A stretch of 6,009 bases of DNA from Microthrixaceae bacterium (GCA_023264915.1 JAHFUU010000179.1:1-6009), one strand, 5' to 3'. Counted from the stretch's first letter, positions 1-5,928 are shown. Numbers and translations: made by a program. Notes: a model not told the origin generated them from the sequence alone.

Positions 1-114
1 AGCGAGCCGGCCGTTCGCACGGAACCAGGTGCGAGCGCCGACGGCGCCCCAACAGATGAGGGGCCGACGATCCCATCCCGACCACATGACTCGTCGGGCC
101 GGGGCGGAGCCCCG
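1..114. other. Unassigned region downstream of glmM
   Basis: This stretch lies beyond the glmM stop codon and runs off the window. It is very GC-rich. Plus-strand frame 2 is open from the edge and ends at a TAG at 116-118, overlapping the glmM stop. A minus-strand frame opens at an ATG near 88 and runs off the left edge. Both frames are short, rich in Arg, Trp or Gly, unrecognised, and have no convincing Shine-Dalgarno sequence. The N-terminus of GlmS (MCGIVG), a common partner of GlmM, is not visible. I see nothing here that can be called a gene; a downstream or convergent neighbour may begin or end in this stretch. Confidence 0.5.
100..114 (-). terminator. GC-rich hairpin directly after glmM
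   Basis: Directly after the glmM TAG the minus strand reads CGGGGC-TCC-GCCCCG, a perfect 6-bp all-GC stem with a 3-nt loop. The position suits an intrinsic terminator for the glmM end of the cluster. No T-run follows, so it is not a classical rho-independent terminator. Actinobacterial terminators without U-tails have been proposed, but short GC stems also arise easily by chance at this base composition. Confidence 0.35.
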
Positions 115-1440
115 CTAGATGGCAACGCGCCTGACAGCGTCGACCAGCCGGTCAGCCATGACATCAGCCTGGTGCTCATCTGTGGCTTCGACCATGACCC
201 GCACAAGCGGCTCGGTTCCGCTCGAACGGACAAGAACTCGCCCATTGGCGCCCAGCTCGGACTCTACGGCGTCGATGTCGGCCTGGATGGCCTCAACTAT
301 GAGAGGAACGCGCCTTGTGACCCTCACGTTCTTGAGCACCTGGGGCATGCGCGACATCGCTGCATCCGCGAGATCCGACATGAATCGCCCACTACGACAC
401 ATCAGGTCGAGCAGCTGTACGGCCGTAAGCAGTCCATCGCCGGTGGTGGCCAGGTCGCGGAAGATCACGTGACCGGATTGCTCGCCACCGAGCGAGTACC
501 CACCTGACTCGAGAGCCCCCAGCACGTACCGGTCACCGACTGCTGTCTCCACCACTGAGATGGCGTGGTCGGTCATCCCAATCTTGAATCCGAGGTTGGA
601 CATGACCGTCACGACAACAGTGTCATGCGCGAGCCGGCCGCGGTCGCGACGATCGATCGCACACATCGCGATGATCTGATCGCCGTCGATCAGCTCGCCC
701 TTCTCATCGGCCGCAAGCAATCGATCGGCGTCACCATCGAACGCGACACCCACGTCGGCCTTGTTGGACACCACAGCAAGCTGCAGGTCAGCAGGGTAGG
801 TCGACCCGCAATCGGCGTTGATGTTGCGACCGTCAGGCTCAGCATGAAGCACGATCACCTCGGCACCAAGGCGATCGAGGACGTCAGGCGCTACGTGAGA
901 TCCTGCACCGTTGGCGCAGTCGACAACAACCCGGAGGCCGCCAAGGGACCGACTCTCGATCGACTCCATGACGGACCGCTCGTACTGCTCTACGCGGCCA
1001 GCGTCTGGAACGTCGGTTTCCCCACCAGGCACCTCAACGGAGCTTCCTGATTCGCTGATCGCATGCAGGGTCTCCTCGAGCTGGCTCTCCACCGCGTCAG
1101 AGAGCTTCAACCCACCAGCGGCGAAGAACTTGATGCCGTTGTCGAAGTAGGGGTTGTGCGAGGCCGAGACCATTGCACCAGGTACGCCTTCCCTCGCACA
1201 GAGGCAGGCCACCGCGGGGGTCGGGACGACGCCGAGGAGCTCCACCTGGCAACCCTCGGCTTCCAGACCAGCTCTAAGCGCCCTCTCTATCCGCGGTCCC
1301 GACTCGCGCGTATCCATCCCGAGGACGAACTGCTGATCACCCAGAACGCGGGCCGCCGCGCGGGCGAGGGCGGCCACGAAGGCGTCATCAAGCTCAGAAG
1401 CGTTTCCGCGCACTCCGTCGGTTCCGAACTTCAGCGTCAC
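115..1440 (-). CDS. glmM: Phosphoglucosamine mutase GlmM
   Basis: This cytoplasmic enzyme interconverts glucosamine-6-phosphate and glucosamine-1-phosphate, the step before GlmU in making UDP-GlcNAc for peptidoglycan. The 441 residues match the usual family length (about 445). All alpha-D-phosphohexomutase landmarks are visible: N-terminal FGTDGVRG at 5-12; the catalytic serine loop SASHNP at 92-97, with Ser94 the predicted phosphoserine; the metal-binding loop DGDADR at 235-240; the sugar-binding loop GGEQSG at 318-323; and the C-terminal phosphate-binding loop RSSGTEP at 405-411. The GTG start at 1440 places FGTDGVRG at the position usual for GlmM and follows a weak GGTGG (1447-1451) with a 6-nt spacer. 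It lies 116 nt downstream of rpsI, the order seen in mycobacteria (rplM-rpsI-glmM). Activation by autophosphorylation or phosphorylation of the active serine is known for the family. I see no damage. Confidence 0.97.
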   Translation of the reverse strand: MTLKFGTDGVRGNASELDDAFVAALARAAARVLGDQQFVLGMDTRESGPRIERALRAGLEAEGCQVELLGVVPTPAVACLCAREGVPGAMVSASHNPYFDNGIKFFAAGGLKLSDAVESQLEETLHAISESGSSVEVPGGETDVPDAGRVEQYERSVMESIESRSLGGLRVVVDCANGAGSHVAPDVLDRLGAEVIVLHAEPDGRNINADCGSTYPADLQLAVVSNKADVGVAFDGDADRLLAADEKGELIDGDQIIAMCAIDRRDRGRLAHDTVVVTVMSNLGFKIGMTDHAISVVETAVGDRYVLGALESGGYSLGGEQSGHVIFRDLATTGDGLLTAVQLLDLMCRSGRFMSDLADAAMSRMPQVLKNVRVTRRVPLIVEAIQADIDAVESELGANGRVLVRSSGTEPLVRVMVEATDEHQADVMADRLVDAVRRVAI

Positions 1441-1454
1441 GAGGCGCCACCATT

Positions 1455-1468
1455 GGATGGATCCATCC
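1455..1468. repeat. 14-bp perfect palindrome between rpsI and glmM
   Basis: GGATGGATCCATCC is identical to its reverse complement and lies 15 nt upstream of the glmM GTG start, inside the 116-nt rpsI-glmM gap. As RNA it could form only a 5-bp stem with a 4-nt loop and has no T-run, so it is a poor terminator. A double-stranded operator for a dimeric regulator, or chance, are the alternatives. No second copy was noticed in the window. Confidence 0.4.
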
Positions 1469-1556
1469 CGAACAAGCTACGCGTCCCCACGACGGAGCGC
1501 GACCCGGCATCGCTACAGGAACGGCCTTCAGCTTCCGTCGCCGAGCGGGGGCAGGT

Positions 1557-1949
1557 TCAGCGCTTGGAGTACTGCGGTGCCTTGCGAGCCTTCTTGAGCC
1601 CGTACTTCTTGGACTCCTTCTCGCGAGCGTCACGGGTGAGGAACCCGGCGCGCTTCAAGTCGTTTCGAAGGTCGGGATCGAGCTCAACCAGACCACGTGC
1701 TATGGCATGTCGCAGCGCGCCGGCCTGCCCTGAAGCACCGCCACCGATGATCGTGGCATCGACGTCGTACACCTCGTTCGTACCAGTGATGCGCAGAGGC
1801 TCGGTGAGGATCATGCGATGGGTCTCGGAGGGGAAGTAGTTCGCAACATCACGTTTGTTGACCGTGATCTTGCCGGTGCCGTTGCGAAAGCGGACGCGGG
1901 CCACGGCACGCTTGCGACGGCCTGTCGACTGGTTCAGGGGGGCGGTCAT
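1557..1949 (-). CDS. rpsI: 30S ribosomal protein S9
   Basis: S9 is a small-subunit head protein whose C-terminal tail reaches the P-site tRNA. The 130-residue product is typical. It has the family signatures [11 protein letters not shown] near residues 9-19, the GTGKITVN segment at about 24-31, the GGG(A)SGQAGA(L)RHAIARGL block at about 68-87, and the characteristic basic end [12 protein letters not shown], whose terminal Lys-Arg contacts tRNA. The ATG at 1949 has a good Shine-Dalgarno GAGGA (1956-1960) with a 6-nt spacer. The gene begins 27 nt after the rplM stop, the near-universal rplM-rpsI pairing, so co-transcription and coordinate expression are expected. The short N-terminal extension before TGRRK (MTAPLNQS) is normal for actinobacteria. 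Confidence 0.98.
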   Translation of the reverse strand: MTAPLNQSTGRRKRAVARVRFRNGTGKITVNKRDVANYFPSETHRMILTEPLRITGTNEVYDVDATIIGGGASGQAGALRHAIARGLVELDPDLRNDLKRAGFLTRDAREKESKKYGLKKARKAPQYSKR

Positions 1950-1955
1950 CTGAAG

Positions 1956-1960
1956 TCCTC
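1956..1960 (-). promoter_or_regulatory. Ribosome binding site of rpsI
   Basis: GAGGA on the minus strand, 6 nt before the rpsI ATG and within the 27-nt rplM-rpsI spacer. It fixes the start at 1949. Confidence 0.75.
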
Positions 1961-1976
1961 GTGCACTCTCGTTAGG

Positions 1977-2432
1977 TCAGCCTGCTGGCGTGTACCGGGC
2001 ATGCTCGATCGGTAGATCGGTGGGTCGCTGCGCGCTGTGCGGATGGGTGGGCCCCGCGTACACCTTGAGCTTGCGTAGCTGCTGGCGACCAAGGCTGTTC
2101 TTCGGGAGCATTCCCCGAATAGTCTTGCGGACCGCCTCTTCGGGCCTTTGCGCGAGGAGGTCGCCGTACGTGCGCGACTTGATCCCACCGGGGTAACCCG
2201 AGTGCCTGTAGATCATCTTCTTGCTTGCCTTGTCAGAGGTCAGAACGACCTTGTCGGCATTGACGATGATCACATGATCCCCGGTGTCGATGTGGGGAGC
2301 GAAGGTGGGCTTGTGCTTGCCTCGCAGGACCCGAGCGACCTCAGCAGCCATCCGGCCAAGAACCAGCCCGTCGGCATCGACCACGAACCATTCGCGGTTG
2401 ATCTCAGACGCTTTGGGAGAGTAGGTGCGCAC
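1977..2432 (-). CDS. rplM: 50S ribosomal protein L13
   Basis: L13 is an early-assembly large-subunit protein that binds 23S rRNA. The product is 151 residues, the normal length. Recognisable parts in order are the start (V/M)[19 protein letters not shown], the LGR(M)A segment near 25-30, [12 protein letters not shown](T)[12 protein letters not shown] near 38-61, the [12 protein letters not shown] block near 74-85, and the conserved [11 protein letters not shown]...[11 protein letters not shown] near 106-130. The true start is the GTG at 2432, not the upstream codons of the same open frame. It gives the family N-terminus and has AAGGA (2439-2443) with a 6-nt spacer. The frame stays open upstream into truA, but that part does not look like L13. 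The gene leads the rplM-rpsI unit after a 205-nt gap, where a promoter or leader regulation is likely. It is intact. Confidence 0.97.
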   Translation of the reverse strand: MRTYSPKASEINREWFVVDADGLVLGRMAAEVARVLRGKHKPTFAPHIDTGDHVIIVNADKVVLTSDKASKKMIYRHSGYPGGIKSRTYGDLLAQRPEEAVRKTIRGMLPKNSLGRQQLRKLKVYAGPTHPHSAQRPTDLPIEHARYTPAG

Positions 2433-2438
2433 GCGGCA

Positions 2439-2443
2439 TCCTT
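2439..2443 (-). promoter_or_regulatory. Ribosome binding site deciding the rplM GTG start
   Basis: AAGGA sits 6 nt before the GTG at 2432. An ATG at 2439 overlaps this motif but is out of frame with L13, so the GTG is the only start that combines a proper ribosome binding site with the L13 N-terminus. Confidence 0.75.
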
Positions 2444-2453
2444 GCTGGAGGGT

Positions 2454-2474
2454 GCTGGCAGGTTGGCTGCCAGC
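2454..2474 (-). promoter_or_regulatory. Hairpin in the rplM leader
   Basis: The minus strand carries GCTGGCA, a 7-nt loop, then TGCCAGC: a perfect 7-bp stem ending 10 nt upstream of the rplM Shine-Dalgarno. In this position it could be an autoregulatory ribosomal-protein leader, since an L13 leader RNA family is known in Firmicutes, or simply a 5'-UTR stabilising stem. It lacks a T-run, so a terminator is less likely. The role is inferred from structure and position only. Confidence 0.45.
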
Positions 2475-2524
2475 CGTTGTGGTTACTGGCTCGGCACACC
2501 CAACGGGCGCCAGAGCGACCCGTA

Positions 2525-2554
2525 ACACTAGGGTCACCGAGCTCAGATGAGCAA
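2525..2554 (-). promoter_or_regulatory. Candidate promoter for rplM-rpsI-glmM
   Basis: On the minus strand TTGCTC (2549-2554) is followed after 18 nt by TAGTGT (2525-2530), the latter fitting the loose actinobacterial -10 pattern TANNNT. It lies about 95-120 nt before the rplM start and upstream of the leader hairpin, a sensible place for a promoter. The -35 match is weak, so this is only a candidate. Confidence 0.3.
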
Positions 2555-2566
2555 CTCGCTGCCTTG

Positions 2567-2586
2567 GGGCTGCCCCGGGCTGCCCC
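2567..2586. repeat. Two tandem copies of a 10-bp GC repeat
   Basis: GGGCTGCCCC occurs twice head to tail (2567-2576 and 2577-2586). It is followed by CCCGGGC-type inverted GC stretches up to about 2600. It lies 50-70 nt beyond the truA stop. Each unit is itself nearly self-complementary, so the transcript may fold into GC-rich stems that could slow or end transcription after truA. No T-run is present. Confidence 0.5.
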
Positions 2587-2637
2587 GACCCCGGGCCCGA
2601 GATCGCCGGCTGCCCAATCCGGGCGCTCGCAATCGCG

Positions 2638-3411
2638 TCAGTACGAGACCTTCCACAGGCACAGGCCATGCGGCGGAGCCAGCGTGCCGGCTCGGGCGCG
2701 GTCCTTGCCTCGCAGGATGTCACATATCTCCCCAGCATGTATCCTCATCCTGCCCGCATCGACCATCGTGCCCACGACCGACCGCACCATCTGGTGGCAG
2801 AACGAATCTGCCTCGATCCACAAACGCAGGACACCTTCGCCCTCGTCTTCCCAACGTGCGTCGATCACCCTCCGAACCAGTGACGGCGGCTTGACGTCAC
2901 GACCCTTGTCCCTCTTGCAGAACGAACTGAAGTCGTGCTCGCCGATGAACGGGTCACATGCCAGCATCAAGGCGTGAACGTCGAGGGTCTGGCGCACCCA
3001 CCAGGAGGTGGAAGCCCAGAACGGGTCCGGTACGTCCCGATTGAGCACCGTGTACCTGTAGGTGCGGGATCGCGCGGAGTAGCGGGCGCTGAAACCAGGC
3101 GCGACTTCTGCGATGTCGCGTACGACGATCCCTGGCCCGCAAAGTCTGTTCACCGACCTCTGGACGCGTGCCAGGTCCAGCCCCGAGCGTGGGAGGTCAC
3201 AGCTCACCACCTGGCCCCAGGCGTGCACGCCGGCGTCTGTGCGACCTGCACAGACCAACTCAACCCGGTCCCGCGTGACGGTTTCCAATGCCCCGGCCAA
3301 GACGCCGCTGACCGTTGTCAAACCGGGCTGGGGTGCAAAGCCACGGAAGGCGGAACCGTCGTATGCGACGGTCATCCGTACGCGCAGCACCTGAGCCGCC
3401 AGACCACTCAC
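2638..3411 (-). CDS. truA: tRNA pseudouridine(38-40) synthase TruA
   Basis: TruA converts uridines 38, 39 and 40 in the anticodon stem-loop of many tRNAs to pseudouridine. The 257-residue product has the TruA hallmarks: [15 protein letters not shown] at 16-30, the catalytic motif GRTDAGVHA at 56-64 with nucleophile Asp59, [17 protein letters not shown] at 108-124 with the conserved Tyr, EHDFSSF at 158-164, the [20 protein letters not shown] helix at 201-220, and the AP..GL.LW.V.Y ending. Start choice is uncertain. The GTG at 3411 overlaps a strong GGAGG (3411-3415) that would be too close to serve it. An in-frame GTG at 3390 gives the usual short N-terminus but is 20 nt from that motif. An in-frame CTG at 3402 has the ideal 8-nt spacing but is a rare start codon. 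truA follows rplQ directly in mycobacteria; here an oxidoreductase gene intervenes. Confidence 0.95.
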   Translation of the reverse strand: MSGLAAQVLRVRMTVAYDGSAFRGFAPQPGLTTVSGVLAGALETVTRDRVELVCAGRTDAGVHAWGQVVSCDLPRSGLDLARVQRSVNRLCGPGIVVRDIAEVAPGFSARYSARSRTYRYTVLNRDVPDPFWASTSWWVRQTLDVHALMLACDPFIGEHDFSSFCKRDKGRDVKPPSLVRRVIDARWEDEGEGVLRLWIEADSFCHQMVRSVVGTMVDAGRMRIHAGEICDILRGKDRARAGTLAPPHGLCLWKVSY

Positions 3412-3611
3412 CTCCAGTAGGTGCTGAGGGCGCCAACGTGGCTCCGCTCCGGCCCGACGACTCCCATGGGGGGCCTTCTCCCAGTCACACGCCCCGGGAC
3501 GACCTCAGGAGCCACCCCGTAGCCCACGCACCCCTGAGTGATGTCGGGCGTGGCGTCACGGTCAAGCACGCAGGCGCAGGGTCGGCCGTTCGAGTGATCG
3601 GCCACCATCAC
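3408..3611 (-). CDS. Possible 67-residue protein between the LLM oxidoreductase gene and truA
   Basis: I do not recognise this product. The frame begins with a GTG whose last two bases are shared with the TGA of the upstream oxidoreductase gene (GTGA overlap). Its own TGA overlaps the truA GTG in the same 4-nt way, so it fills the gap exactly. By hand count, third codon positions are about 82% G or C, against about 70% at first and 58% at second positions, a coding-like pattern. The peptide contains three cysteines (CAC near 12-14, and Cys28), is Gly/Pro/Val/Arg-rich, and has no evident signal peptide or membrane helix. No Shine-Dalgarno precedes it, so translation would need termination-reinitiation coupling. 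The alternative is non-coding spacer that is open by chance, which is easy over 67 codons in GC-rich DNA. Confidence 0.33.
   Translation of the reverse strand: MMVADHSNGRPCACVLDRDATPDITQGCVGYGVAPEVVPGRVTGRRPPMGVVGPERSHVGALSTYWR
3411..3415 (-). promoter_or_regulatory. Shine-Dalgarno overlapping the annotated truA start
   Basis: GGAGG on the minus strand is the strongest anti-16S match near truA, but its last G is the first base of the GTG at 3411. A start 5-9 nt downstream would be served best, and only the CTG at 3402 is in frame there. The true truA start therefore remains open among 3411, 3402 and 3390. Confidence 0.45.
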
Positions 3612-4507
3612 ATTGTGGTCAGTGCAGGGGCCAGCTCACGCCACTCCCTGACCGGGACCTCGGTGCTGTGGTCTCCGATGACCTGTACACAGACATGGTC
3701 GGCACCCGCATCCAGATGCGACCTCACCCGGTCGATCACCGCGTCTGGTCCGCCCCAGGCCACGATGGCGTCGATCAACCGGTCACTGCCGGCCCCGTTG
3801 AAGTCCTCGTCGCCAAACCCGAACCGGCGCAGGTTGTTGGTGTAGTTCGGCAACGACGTGTAGACACCCGTGTGCTTTCGAGCGATCTCACGAGCCCGGT
3901 GCGGGTCGGTCTCGAGCACGACTGCCTGCTCTACGGCAAGCAGAGGACCCTGGCCGAGTGCCTCCCGCGCGAAGGGTGTGTGCTCGACGGGCACGAAGTA
4001 CGGATGTGCACCGGCTGACCGCTCAGCGGCCAGTGCGAGCATCTTGGGTCCCAGGGCCGCTAGGACGCGCTGCGGCGCGTGCGACGGCGGTGCCGCCATG
4101 AAGACCGCCGAATCCATGCGGTCGAGGTACTCCCGCATCGTCGAGAGGGGCCGACTGTAACGCTGACCTCGGACGGCGTCGACCATCGGCTGATGGCTCA
4201 CACCGATGCCGAGCAAGAACCGGTTGGGGTGAGCCTCGGTGAGAGTGTTGTGTGCTGCGTTCATGGCCATGGCGTCCCTGGCCCAGATGGACGCTATGCC
4301 CGTGCAGACCACGATGCTCTTCGAACCAGCGAGCAGCAATGCGGCATGGGACATCGCTTCGCGCCCCAACGCCTCTGGGATCCACACCGCTGGGTAGCCC
4401 AGCTCCTCGAGCTCTGCAACGTGCTCCTGCGCCTGGGCAGAGGGCACGAGCTCGAGGTTGAAGGTCCAGATCCCGACGCTCCCGACAGGCACATGGTCGT
4501 TCTGCAT
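3608..4507 (-). CDS. LLM-class F420-dependent oxidoreductase (MSMEG_4141-like)
   Basis: The 299-residue product belongs to the bacterial luciferase-like TIM-barrel superfamily, whose members use F420 or FMN. The sequence resembles the probable F420-dependent subfamily named after MSMEG_4141. Visible parts are GSVGIWTFNLE at 9-19 (strand 1), ELEELGYPAVWIPEALGREAMSHAA at 32-56, IASIWARDAMAMNAA at 71-85, the NRFLLGIGVSHQPMV core at 95-109, LAALGPKMLALAAE at 149-162 with AGAHPYFVP at 165-173, LETDPHRAREIARKH near 198-212, and YTNNLRRFGF at 222-231. The substrate cannot be told from sequence. The ATG at 4507 has AGAAGG (4517-4522) with a 9-nt spacer. The gene lies 29 nt after rplQ, so it is probably co-transcribed with the ribosomal genes. 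It is intact, with codon use like its neighbours. A link to translation is not evident. Confidence 0.88.
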   Translation of the reverse strand: MQNDHVPVGSVGIWTFNLELVPSAQAQEHVAELEELGYPAVWIPEALGREAMSHAALLLAGSKSIVVCTGIASIWARDAMAMNAAHNTLTEAHPNRFLLGIGVSHQPMVDAVRGQRYSRPLSTMREYLDRMDSAVFMAAPPSHAPQRVLAALGPKMLALAAERSAGAHPYFVPVEHTPFAREALGQGPLLAVEQAVVLETDPHRAREIARKHTGVYTSLPNYTNNLRRFGFGDEDFNGAGSDRLIDAIVAWGGPDAVIDRVRSHLDAGADHVCVQVIGDHSTEVPVREWRELAPALTTM

Positions 4508-4516
4508 GACTTGAGA

Positions 4517-4522
4517 CCTTCT
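4517..4522 (-). promoter_or_regulatory. Ribosome binding site of the LLM oxidoreductase gene
   Basis: AGAAGG on the minus strand, 9 nt before the ATG at 4507 and inside the 29-nt gap after rplQ. It supports this ATG over the in-frame GTG five codons downstream. Confidence 0.7.
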
Positions 4523-4536
4523 CGGCCCTTGCCCTG

Positions 4537-4890
4537 TCAGACGAGCTCGATGCGGGCCATCGGAGCGTTGTCACCAAGGCGAGGGCCTAGCTTGAGGATC
4601 CGTGTGTAGCCCCCGGGCCGGTCTTCATACCGCGGGCCGATCTCGTCGAAGAGCTTGGCCACCATCTCTTTGTCACGTAGGAAGGCAACAGCCTGACGGT
4701 GGTTGTGAAGGCCACCTTTGCGTGCCTTGGTGATCAGCTTCTCGGCGACGGGACGCATCGCTTTGGCCTTGGCTTCGGTGGTCACGATGGCTTCAGCTGC
4801 GATCAGAGACGCAACGAGGTTCGCCATCATCGACTTCTGGTGTGCTGCGTCGCCGCCGAGACGGCGGCCCTTCTTCGGTCTCGCTGGCAT
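4537..4890 (-). CDS. rplQ: 50S ribosomal protein L17
   Basis: L17 is a large-subunit protein near the peptide exit tunnel. The 117-residue product matches the core bacterial length. It has the near-universal start [21 protein letters not shown](M)ANL at 1-25, the [22 protein letters not shown] block near 29-54, and the ending [25 protein letters not shown] at 93-117. Many actinobacterial L17 proteins carry a longer acidic or Ala-rich C-terminal tail; this one stops right after the core. The ATG at 4890 is 9 nt after the rpoA stop. Its Shine-Dalgarno GAGG (4898-4901) overlaps the rpoA TGA, so translation is probably coupled to rpoA. Confidence 0.98.
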   Translation of the reverse strand: MPARPKKGRRLGGDAAHQKSMMANLVASLIAAEAIVTTEAKAKAMRPVAEKLITKARKGGLHNHRQAVAFLRDKEMVAKLFDEIGPRYEDRPGGYTRILKLGPRLGDNAPMARIELV

Positions 4891-4897
4891 CGCCTGA

Positions 4898-4901
4898 CCT
4901 C
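4898..4901 (-). promoter_or_regulatory. rplQ ribosome binding site overlapping the rpoA stop
   Basis: GAGG on the minus strand shares its GA with the rpoA TGA stop codon (4900-4902) and stands 7 nt before the rplQ ATG. This arrangement favours translational coupling of rpoA and rplQ. Confidence 0.7.
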
Positions 4902-5838
4902 AGTCCCTCGTGCGCAGCTTCAGGCCGCGCTCGTCAAGCTTGGCAATCACCTCGTCGAGGGACTTCTGCCCGAAGTTGGTGATTGCCAGCAGGTCGTCCT
5001 CGGTCTTCTCGAGCAACTCGCCAACGCTGTTCACCTGGGCACGCTTGAGGCAGTTGCGAGGCCTCTCGGAGAGGTCGAGATCCTCTATCGGAAGCTCGAG
5101 GTCCGGAGATCCCGACGAAGTGGTTCCCACCTCACCGAGCTCGAGGCCCTGAGGCTCGTCACTCATCTCCTCCACCAGCTGCACGAGCGAGCGCAACGTA
5201 GCACCGGCAGATGCCAAAGATTCACGCGGCGAGATGGAGCCGTCTGTCTCGATGTCAAGGACCAACCTGTCGAACTCGGTGGATTGCTCGACCCTTGTCG
5301 GTTCGACCTGGAAGGTCACCCGCCGGATGGGAGAGAAGATCGAATCGACCGGGATGACCCCGATGGTGCTCGAGCTCTTGTTGCGATCGCTTGACCTGTA
5401 GCCCCTGCCCTTGGACACGGTCACGTCAACCGCGAGACGACCCTTGGAGTTGAGGGTCGCAACGTGGAGGTCGGGGTTGAGAATCTCGACGTCGGCGTTG
5501 GGTTGCAAGTCCGCAGCAGTCACCTCGGCAGGTCCCCTTACATCCAGACGCAGGGTGACCGGCTCTTCTGCTTGGACTACGAGAACGATGTCCTTCAGGT
5601 TCAAGATGATGTCGGTGACATCCTCGACACACCCAGCGATGGCATCGAACTCATGCAGGGCGTCGTCGAACCGCACCTGCGTCACGGCGGCTCCTGGGAT
5701 CGAAGACAGCAAGGTCCGGCGCAACGAGTTGCCGATGGTGGGCCCAAAGCCGGGCTCGAGCGGGCTGATTACGAAGAGCTGGCGGTTGCCCTCTTCTTCG
5801 CTGATTGCTTCTACGGTGGGGCGCTGAATGACCAGCAT
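4900..5838 (-). CDS. rpoA: DNA-directed RNA polymerase subunit alpha
   Basis: Alpha dimerises to nucleate RNA polymerase assembly, and its C-terminal domain contacts UP elements and activators. Numbers below count from the ATG at 5838 (312 residues). The N-terminal domain has LEPGFGPTIGNSLRRTLLSSIPGAAVT at 27-53, VEDVTDIILNLK at 71-82, LNPDLHVATLN at 120-130, and RVEQ-(S)TEFDRLVLDIET at 182-198. A variable linker near 225-250 leads to the C-terminal domain, which retains the DNA-contact set: Arg259, Asn262, Cys263, Leu264, Lys265 (RPRNCLK), plus Gly290, Lys292, Ser293 and Glu296 (FGQKSLDE). Two ATGs lie two codons apart. The Shine-Dalgarno GAGAGG (5847-5852) is 2 nt from the ATG at 5844 but 8 nt from the ATG at 5838, and MLVIQRPT matches actinobacterial RpoA, so I chose 5838. 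The gap to rpsD is about 90 nt. Confidence 0.97.
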   Translation of the reverse strand: MLVIQRPTVEAISEEEGNRQLFVISPLEPGFGPTIGNSLRRTLLSSIPGAAVTQVRFDDALHEFDAIAGCVEDVTDIILNLKDIVLVVQAEEPVTLRLDVRGPAEVTAADLQPNADVEILNPDLHVATLNSKGRLAVDVTVSKGRGYRSSDRNKSSSTIGVIPVDSIFSPIRRVTFQVEPTRVEQSTEFDRLVLDIETDGSISPRESLASAGATLRSLVQLVEEMSDEPQGLELGEVGTTSSGSPDLELPIEDLDLSERPRNCLKRAQVNSVGELLEKTEDDLLAITNFGQKSLDEVIAKLDERGLKLRTRD

Positions 5839-5846
5839 TGGCATAA

Positions 5847-5852
5847 CCTCTC
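5847..5852 (-). promoter_or_regulatory. Ribosome binding site deciding the rpoA start
   Basis: GAGAGG is 2 nt from the first possible ATG and 8 nt from the second. The second spacing is the functional one, which supports a start at 5838. A small hairpin, GAATC-ACTC-GATTC (5853-5866), lies immediately upstream and might affect access to the site. Confidence 0.6.
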
Positions 5853-5915
5853 GAATCGAGTGATTCTTCGGGTGGGCAGGTGGAGGGGTCGGTGAGACAA
5901 TGGTCGGCCCTCACT

Positions 5916-5928
5916 GGCGGGCGCCGCC
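5916..5928 (-). other. Small GC hairpin after rpsD
   Basis: GGCGG-CGC-CCGCC on the minus strand forms a 5-bp all-GC stem just after the rpsD stop, in the roughly 90-nt rpsD-rpoA gap. It has no T-run. It might modulate read-through or protect the mRNA 3' end, or be a chance structure. I see no convincing promoter in this gap. Confidence 0.3.

Noticed and set aside
2..118. Plus-strand frame open from the window edge and ending in TAG at 116-118, as the possible 3' end of a convergent gene
   Set aside because: Only 38 codons are visible, the peptide is Arg/Pro-rich and unrecognised, and the frame could be open by chance. It cannot be supported without sequence to the left.
1063..1839. Plus-strand open frame of 258 codons opposite glmM and rpsI
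   Set aside because: It spans the antisense of two clear genes and has no recognisable family, as expected of a shadow frame in GC-rich DNA.
2433..2738. N-terminal extension of the rplM frame reaching back into truA
   Set aside because: The extra residues do not look like L13 and overlap truA. The GTG at 2432 has a good ribosome binding site and the family N-terminus.
3540..3570. Possible truA promoter with TTGACC on the minus strand
   Set aside because: The TTGACC box is good, but no acceptable -10 hexamer occurs at 16-18 nt spacing, and the motif lies inside the possible small frame.
4023..4577. Minus-strand open frame of 184 codons overlapping the LLM oxidoreductase gene and the rplQ end
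   Set aside because: It is an alternative frame of the oxidoreductase gene, which has full family similarity in its own frame. The Arg/Ala-rich peptide is typical of a shadow.
4699..5394. Plus-strand open frame of 231 codons opposite rplQ and rpoA
   Set aside because: It is antisense to two highly conserved genes and its composition reflects their codons; there is no independent evidence of coding.
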